Source of the DNA: Acidimicrobium ferrooxidans
Lineage (GTDB): Bacteria; Actinomycetota; Geothermincolia; Fen-727; Anoxymicrobiaceae
Direction of reading: 5' to 3'
DNA: 64,000 nt
Assembly (NCBI GenBank): GCA_020723485.1
Contig: DYIU01000002.1
Location: 405,543-469,542 of the forward strand
The notes below the pieces were generated by a model. That model saw only the letters and a list, made by a program, of their open reading frames with translations. It was not told the origin of the DNA and did not search any database. The translations under genes and the position numbers were made by a program. Of this stretch, positions 59,933 through 64,000 are shown piece by piece. Within the stretch, counting starts at the first letter, position 1; each line of letters opens with the position of its first letter.

Positions 59933-59968
59933 CGCGGAGCAGAGACCTGGTGGGCGTGTAGAGGCGGC

Positions 59969-61066
59969 TTACCCTGAGTAGGCCGACTCCACGCGGACGG
60001 CCAGCCGCTTCCAGGAGAACCCCTCGACGTTCTCGAGTCCTGCCCCCGCGAGCTTGAGGCGTTTGCGTTCGTCACCCAGGAGTTCGACCAGGGCCCCGGC
60101 GAGGCTCGCCGCATCGCCGGCCTTGAAGAGCATCCCGCCGCCGGCCTGCTCCACCACCGCCCTGTATCCCGGGATATCGGACGCGACCACGGGGGTGCCC
60201 GAGGCGATGGATTCCAGGAGCACGATGCCGAAGCTCTCACCTCCCAGGGCAGGCGCGCAGAAGATATCCGCGGCGGCGTAGTACGCCGGCAGCTCATCGT
60301 TGCTGACGAAGCCGGTGACCGTGACGCGGTCCCTGAGCTCGGGCGCCACTCCGCGCTTCACCCTGCCGGCGTCGAAGCCCGCGCCGGCGACTACCAGGTG
60401 ACATCCTCCCACCTGCCGCGCGACCGTGCTGAACGCATCCAGCAGTATGCTGAGGCCTTTCCTGGGCTCGTTCCTCCCGACGAACAGTATGACCGGGCCG
60501 CCGACGGGGAGGCCCGCGGGCCTGGGCGCGCCGGGCGCGAAGCGGCCGGCGTCGAAGCCGTTGGGGATAATCTCGTAGTCGCCGGGGAAATAGCGCGATG
60601 CAGTGGCCCTGGCCGGTTCGGAAACGGCGATGAGGTAGTCGAGCCTGGCGTGCACTCTGCCGAACAGGGCGCGCGCGGAGGCGTAGAAAATGGAGCGGCC
60701 TTCGTCCGCCGCGTGAAAGGTACCCACGACCCTTCCTGGAGCCCCCATCACCGCCGAGGTCGACACGAAAGGGACCAGGGGCTCGTGGACGTGTACCACT
60801 TCGAAATCCCCGCTGGCCAGCATTCCCTTGAGCCGCCGGCCGGCACCCGGTAGCAGAGAAAGGCGGGCGATGGAGCCGTTGGCCGGGACCGGGAAGGAGC
60901 GGCCCGCGGAGACAAAGGTCGTGCCAGCCGGCGCCTGTCCCGAGTCCGGCGCCACGATCGTCACGCTGTGTCCGCGCCTGGCCAGCTCCGAGGAAAGTCC
61001 CTCGACATGGTTGTTGACGCCTCCGGGGTGCGCCCACGAGTATGGGGAGACGATGGCTATCCTCAT
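59969..61066 (-). CDS. GT4 family glycosyltransferase (PimA-like)
   Basis: A protein of 365 residues from ATG 61066 (MRIAIVSPYSWAHPGGVNNHVEGL), the start that matches GT4 relatives; an in-frame ATG 61084 adds six residues. The GT-B fold shows the N-terminal glycine loop GGVNNHV, VVHVHEPLVPF (about 88-98), NGFDAGRFAPG, FVGRNEPRKGLSILLDAF (about 197-214) and the EX7E motif in GESFGIVLLESIASGTPVVASDIPGYR. These fit phosphatidylinositol mannosyltransferase PimA of actinobacteria. The acyltransferase and CDP-alcohol transferase genes nearby support that, but the sugar and acceptor are inferred. Confidence 0.85.
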   Translation of the reverse strand: MRIAIVSPYSWAHPGGVNNHVEGLSSELARRGHSVTIVAPDSGQAPAGTTFVSAGRSFPVPANGSIARLSLLPGAGRRLKGMLASGDFEVVHVHEPLVPFVSTSAVMGAPGRVVGTFHAADEGRSIFYASARALFGRVHARLDYLIAVSEPARATASRYFPGDYEIIPNGFDAGRFAPGAPRPAGLPVGGPVILFVGRNEPRKGLSILLDAFSTVARQVGGCHLVVAGAGFDAGRVKRGVAPELRDRVTVTGFVSNDELPAYYAAADIFCAPALGGESFGIVLLESIASGTPVVASDIPGYRAVVEQAGGGMLFKAGDAASLAGALVELLGDERKRLKLAGAGLENVEGFSWKRLAVRVESAYSG

Positions 61067-61161
61067 GCCTCGGCCGCCATGCATCGAACGGCGAAATCGA
61101 TTAAGATTTCAAAGCCGGGCCCCGGGGGGCCGCAAACAACAGACCGGGAGGCCACGAGCAC

Positions 61162-61806
61162 GTGACTGGTATCGCCCAGTTTCTCATCTATCTCGACAGG
61201 TCGGTGTTTCAAGGCATCAACTCGCTCGCCGGTAAGTTCTTCGTGCTGGACTGGCTGGCGCGCCTCGGCGCGGACGACCACATAATGCCGGTCGCCCTGG
61301 TGCTCCTCACCTTTCTCGTCATACTCATGGCGCGGGACCGCGAAGAGAGGCGGGAAGCCTTCTCCTGCCTGATCTGCGCGGTGCTCGCCGTCGTGATATC
61401 GATGGTCATACTGTACTTCCTCAACTCGGCCTTCTTCAGGCCGAGGCCGTTCACCAGCAGGAGCGTCACCCTGCTTTTCTACAATAACACCGACTCGGCC
61501 TTCCCATCCAACGCCGCCACGCTGAGCTTCGCGCTCGCGTTCTCCGTCCTCTTTTTCAGGCGGAGCGTCGGCGCGGTGATGCTCGCCCTCGCGGCGTTCC
61601 AGGGGTTCGGCCGCGTAATGGTCGGGGTCCACTACCCTCTCGACATCATCGGCGGCGCGCTGCTCGGCGGAGCGGGCGCGATGCTCGCACGTGCCGCCGA
61701 GCCGGCTTACCGGCCGCTGGCGCGCGGGGCCAACGCGGCCCTGGACAGGCTGCTCGCCTCCTGGATGGGGACCCGGTCGGCCCGGGCGGGGAGTGAGGAG
61801 ACGTGA
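61162..61806 (+). CDS. PAP2-family membrane phosphatase
   Basis: A protein of 214 residues from GTG 61162, with about five membrane helices. The three-part phosphatase signature is present: a K/R-rich first part reading FFRPRPF, SAFPSNAA (PSxx with Ser in place of the usual PSGH), and the final RVMVGVHYPLDIIGGALLG with catalytic His. The PSNA form lacks the PSGH histidine, seen in some undecaprenyl-pyrophosphate phosphatases of this class. A lipid-phosphate substrate is likely. It overlaps the next gene as GTGA. Confidence 0.85.
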   Translation: MTGIAQFLIYLDRSVFQGINSLAGKFFVLDWLARLGADDHIMPVALVLLTFLVILMARDREERREAFSCLICAVLAVVISMVILYFLNSAFFRPRPFTSRSVTLLFYNNTDSAFPSNAATLSFALAFSVLFFRRSVGAVMLALAAFQGFGRVMVGVHYPLDIIGGALLGGAGAMLARAAEPAYRPLARGANAALDRLLASWMGTRSARAGSEET

Positions 61807-62876
61807 CCCGGGTCCTGCACGCGCGGGGAGACGTGACGGCCATGTTCCTGTTCTTCCTGGGGCTCTTCCTCGGCGGCTGGCAGCTCCTGGTGGCGTGGCG
61901 ACGGCTTAGCGGACTCTCTCTGACAGGGAACCCGGACCGGAAGTGTTTCAGCCTCGTCCTCGGGGCGGTGCTCGTCGCCGGGTCCTGCTCGTGGTATTTC
62001 TCCACGCCGGGCCATTTCGCTTCCCCGGACGTCGAGGGAATGGAGACACTGCTGCTTCTGGCGGCGGGGCTCGTGACCGCCACGTTGGCCCAGGCCACCC
62101 TCGCCTCGGCGGCCGGTCTCCTGCGGACGACCGGCAGGCGGCGCCAGGCTCTCGTGGACTGGGGAGAGAAGACCGAGATCGACGTCGGCGGCAAGTCGGT
62201 GCCGGGCAGGTTCACGGCCGGCTCCGGTCGGGCCGGGGGGATACCCGTCCTGCTGCTGCATGACTACGGCGGCAGCTCGTCCGACCTCGGGGACCTCGCG
62301 TCGGCGATTGCCGCCGGGGGCCGCCCTGCTCTGGCGGTCGACCTGGACGGACACGGGGCCAATCCGCGGGGCATCTCCGACGCGTCGATGAGCGACCTCC
62401 TCGAGGCTGCGTCCGAAGAGCTCCGGCGCAGGTCGGGCGGTGGGGACCTGGACGCGGCCGGGATCGGCCTGGGCGCCGCGCTGGCCATGGAGCTTCACCG
62501 GGCCGGAAGAACACGCAGGGTCTTTGCCGTAGACCCGCCGCCACGAGACCGGGAGGGCGCCGCGCTGGTGAACGCCCTGCGGGAGCTCGGCCCGGTGGAG
62601 GTGGTCCGCTCCTTCCTGAAGCCTCCCGCACGCCGCGAAGGTGGTGGGCGGCTGAGCCTCGCGAGACTCATCAAGGAGCTCCCAGAGCCGGGCCTGATGG
62701 AGCCCGGGGAGGTAGCGGTCGCCGGCACCGAGGGAGAATGGTTCGTCTCACAGGAGGTGCTGGAGGAGTGGGTGAAGGGCATCGGGCTGCCCGGCGTTAT
62801 CCTGGCGGCCGCGACACATCGGTCCGCCGTGCGGGACGCCGCGCTCCTCGAGGCTTTAACGAGCGCCCTGTCCTGA
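61803..62876 (+). CDS. Membrane-anchored alpha/beta-hydrolase-like protein lacking the nucleophile
   Basis: A protein of 357 residues from GTG 61803, with GAGGAG 2 nt upstream and a 4-nt overlap with the phosphatase gene. Three membrane helices (about 12-32, 48-65, 80-106) precede a domain with alpha/beta-hydrolase features: IPVLLLHDYGGSSSD (about 147-161, an HGx-like oxyanion loop), ALAVDLDGHGANPRG (about 176-190) and an elbow reading GIGLG (220-224). The active Ser of GxSxG is Gly here, so normal hydrolysis is unlikely; it may be a binding or scaffold protein. No known family was recognised. Confidence 0.65.
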   Translation: MTRVLHARGDVTAMFLFFLGLFLGGWQLLVAWRRLSGLSLTGNPDRKCFSLVLGAVLVAGSCSWYFSTPGHFASPDVEGMETLLLLAAGLVTATLAQATLASAAGLLRTTGRRRQALVDWGEKTEIDVGGKSVPGRFTAGSGRAGGIPVLLLHDYGGSSSDLGDLASAIAAGGRPALAVDLDGHGANPRGISDASMSDLLEAASEELRRRSGGGDLDAAGIGLGAALAMELHRAGRTRRVFAVDPPPRDREGAALVNALRELGPVEVVRSFLKPPARREGGGRLSLARLIKELPEPGLMEPGEVAVAGTEGEWFVSQEVLEEWVKGIGLPGVILAAATHRSAVRDAALLEALTSALS

Positions 62877-63752
62877 CTAAGCGCGGTCGGACGGCCAGGC
62901 GGGCATGAACATGTGCCACTGGGACGGGTCCTCGCGGATGAGCTCCTCGAGGTTGTGGGCCACCTGCTGCATCGTCTGCTTTACGACCAGCTCGCGGTCC
63001 GCCGAGCCGTCCGGGTAGATGGGCTCGGTCGCGGTGCCGACCCACCCGTCGCGGGTGTTTTTCACAGTGACGCAGACAATGGGCGCGCCGCTGCGCATGG
63101 AGAGCGTAGCGGGACCGGGGGGCAGCGTGGTGCGCTCGCCGAAGAACTCCACCTCCACCCCCTTGCCTTTGAGGTCCCGGTCACATAACAGGGCGAGCAT
63201 GGTGCCCCGGCCGAGCGCCTCGATCATCGCTTCCCTCGTCTCAGGCTTGTGGTCGTACGGGAAGATGTCGATCCCCACGCCCTTGCGGAGCCGGCAGAAC
63301 AGCTCGAACAGCTCCGGGGGCTTGAGGACCTCGGCAACCGCGGCGAACGGGGCGAGCTCCGAGAGGAAAACGGCGCCGGCCTCCCACGAACCGTAGTGGG
63401 GCAGCACCACCAGGACGCCCTTGCCGTAGTCAATCGCCTTCTGCAGGGCGGGCATGTTGACCTTGCTGAACCTCTCCAGCACGTACTCCCTGGACCGGGT
63501 GGGCAGCCAGATGATGTCCACCCAGTATTCGGCGTAGCAGCGGCATGCCGCCCGCGCGGTCTTCCTGACCTCGCGGTCGCTCGCGGTCGGCCCAAGGGCG
63601 CGGCGCATGTTCCGCTGTATGAGGCGCCGCTTGCGCGGGAACGCGCAGTAGTAGAACAGTGAGCCGGCCCGGGCCAGCCCCTTCGTGAACCTCACCGGCA
63701 GGACTCCCACCACCTTGTCGGCGAGCAGGAACAGGTAGTAGACCGGGCTCAT
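62877..63752 (-). CDS. LpxL/PatA-like acyltransferase
   Basis: A protein of 291 residues from ATG 63752, which overlaps the upstream stop as ATGA and has GGAAGG 10 nt upstream. The acyltransferase dyad H119-x4-E124 stands in VLPHYGSWEAGAVF, with LLCDRDLKGKGVEVEFFGERTTLPPGPATLS (about 205-235) as the second family block. In actinobacteria this family acylates the mannose of phosphatidylinositol mannosides (PatA); in diderms it makes lipid A. Coupling to a CDP-alcohol phosphatidyltransferase favours the first. The gene order pgsA-patA-pimA of mycobacteria is partly kept, with two plus-strand genes interposed. Confidence 0.9.
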   Translation of the reverse strand: MSPVYYLFLLADKVVGVLPVRFTKGLARAGSLFYYCAFPRKRRLIQRNMRRALGPTASDREVRKTARAACRCYAEYWVDIIWLPTRSREYVLERFSKVNMPALQKAIDYGKGVLVVLPHYGSWEAGAVFLSELAPFAAVAEVLKPPELFELFCRLRKGVGIDIFPYDHKPETREAMIEALGRGTMLALLCDRDLKGKGVEVEFFGERTTLPPGPATLSMRSGAPIVCVTVKNTRDGWVGTATEPIYPDGSADRELVVKQTMQQVAHNLEELIREDPSQWHMFMPAWPSDRA

Positions 63753-64000
63753 TCCTTCAGCGCCTTCCAGACCTCGATGAGCCTCTCGATGAGCGTCTCG
63801 ACCAGGAGCACCGCGAGGATCCAGAGCACAACCTTGAGGACCCACGGCGACAGGCCGTTGAAGAAGAGCCCTATCAGGAGGAGTATTGTGCGCGGCGCCC
63901 TGGCCATCAGGCCTGCCTTGCAGTGTACGTCGAGAGATTCGGCCCTGGCGCGGACGTAGCTAATGAGGAACGAGGTCACCAGCACGACGAGGGAGAGCCC
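63749..64000 (-). CDS. CDP-alcohol phosphatidyltransferase, C-terminal part (5' end beyond window)
   Basis: The frame is open to the right edge; 83 C-terminal residues are visible. They include SYVRARAESLDVHCKAGLMARAPRTILLLIGL, typical of the end of CDP-alcohol phosphatidyltransferases (Y-V-RARAE with a later ER/AR pair), and two membrane helices. The catalytic DGxxAR...GxxxDxxxD motif lies outside the window. Phosphatidylinositol-phosphate synthase or phosphatidylglycerophosphate synthase are the options; the acyltransferase coupled downstream favours the former. Confidence 0.8.
   Translation of the reverse strand, partial: GLSLVVLVTSFLISYVRARAESLDVHCKAGLMARAPRTILLLIGLFFNGLSPWVLKVVLWILAVLLVETLIERLIEVWKALKE

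Overview
The window is a GC-rich bacterial chromosome segment of about 64 kb and is almost fully coding. The lineage is most likely actinobacterial, monoderm and deep-branching or uncultured. The supporting signs are a sigma factor paired with a DUF5667-type anti-sigma protein, a BldC-like mini-HTH protein, a CDP-alcohol phosphatidyltransferase/acyltransferase/GT4 set like the phosphatidylinositol-mannoside genes, many GTG and TTG starts, and a type IV pilus (T4P) locus without a secretin gene. This placement is an inference; no rRNA gene is present. I see no tRNA, CRISPR array, prophage or transposase gene, and no gene-free stretch over 300 bases.

Layout. 1-2824: three pilin-like genes, the first cut by the window edge. 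2971-5687: sigma factor plus membrane anti-sigma protein. 5760-9031: aroQ, aroB, aroK, aroC. 9142-12513: pilus alignment genes (PilP-position, pilO, pilN, pilM) behind a 56-residue HTH gene. 12780-22006: prepilin peptidase, a GT-C-like membrane protein, three pilA genes, pilC, pilT, pilB. 22045-27777: aroE, then a Ras-like GTPase, a giant acidic DUF4388 protein and two roadblock proteins. 27866-30851: a compact [NiFe]-hydrogenase cluster. 30856-39690: mltG, ruvX, alaS, a DUF948 gene, aspS, hisS, a metallo-hydrolase, dtd. 39692-47955: rel, secF, secD, yajC, tgt, queA, queH. 48065-52501: ruvB, ruvA, ruvC, yebC, pdxT, pdxS. 52594-58460: an internally duplicated unknown protein, a YerB-like lipoprotein, htpX, lemA, a LysE-type exporter, an inositol-phosphatase-like protein. 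58685-64000: a zinc-ribbon protein and the lipid/glycolipid genes.

How it fits together. Prepilins are processed by PilD, assembled by PilB/PilC on a PilM-N-O platform and retracted by PilT. The GTPase/roadblock/DUF4388 genes sit directly upstream of pilB-pilT and look like a polarity or control module. The most notable signal is in non-coding DNA. At least four upstream regions (a minor pilin, both near-identical pilA genes and pilC) carry T(C/A)AA-16 nt-NNCGAWWM, close to the FliA/SigD/WhiG promoter class. The same architecture precedes the unknown duplicated gene at 52594-53688, tying it tentatively to the pilus programme.

A second unexplained signal is a family of short palindromic elements with GGGGTCA ends. 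Each lies 2-8 nt after a stop codon, after aspS, queA, ruvB and ruvC.
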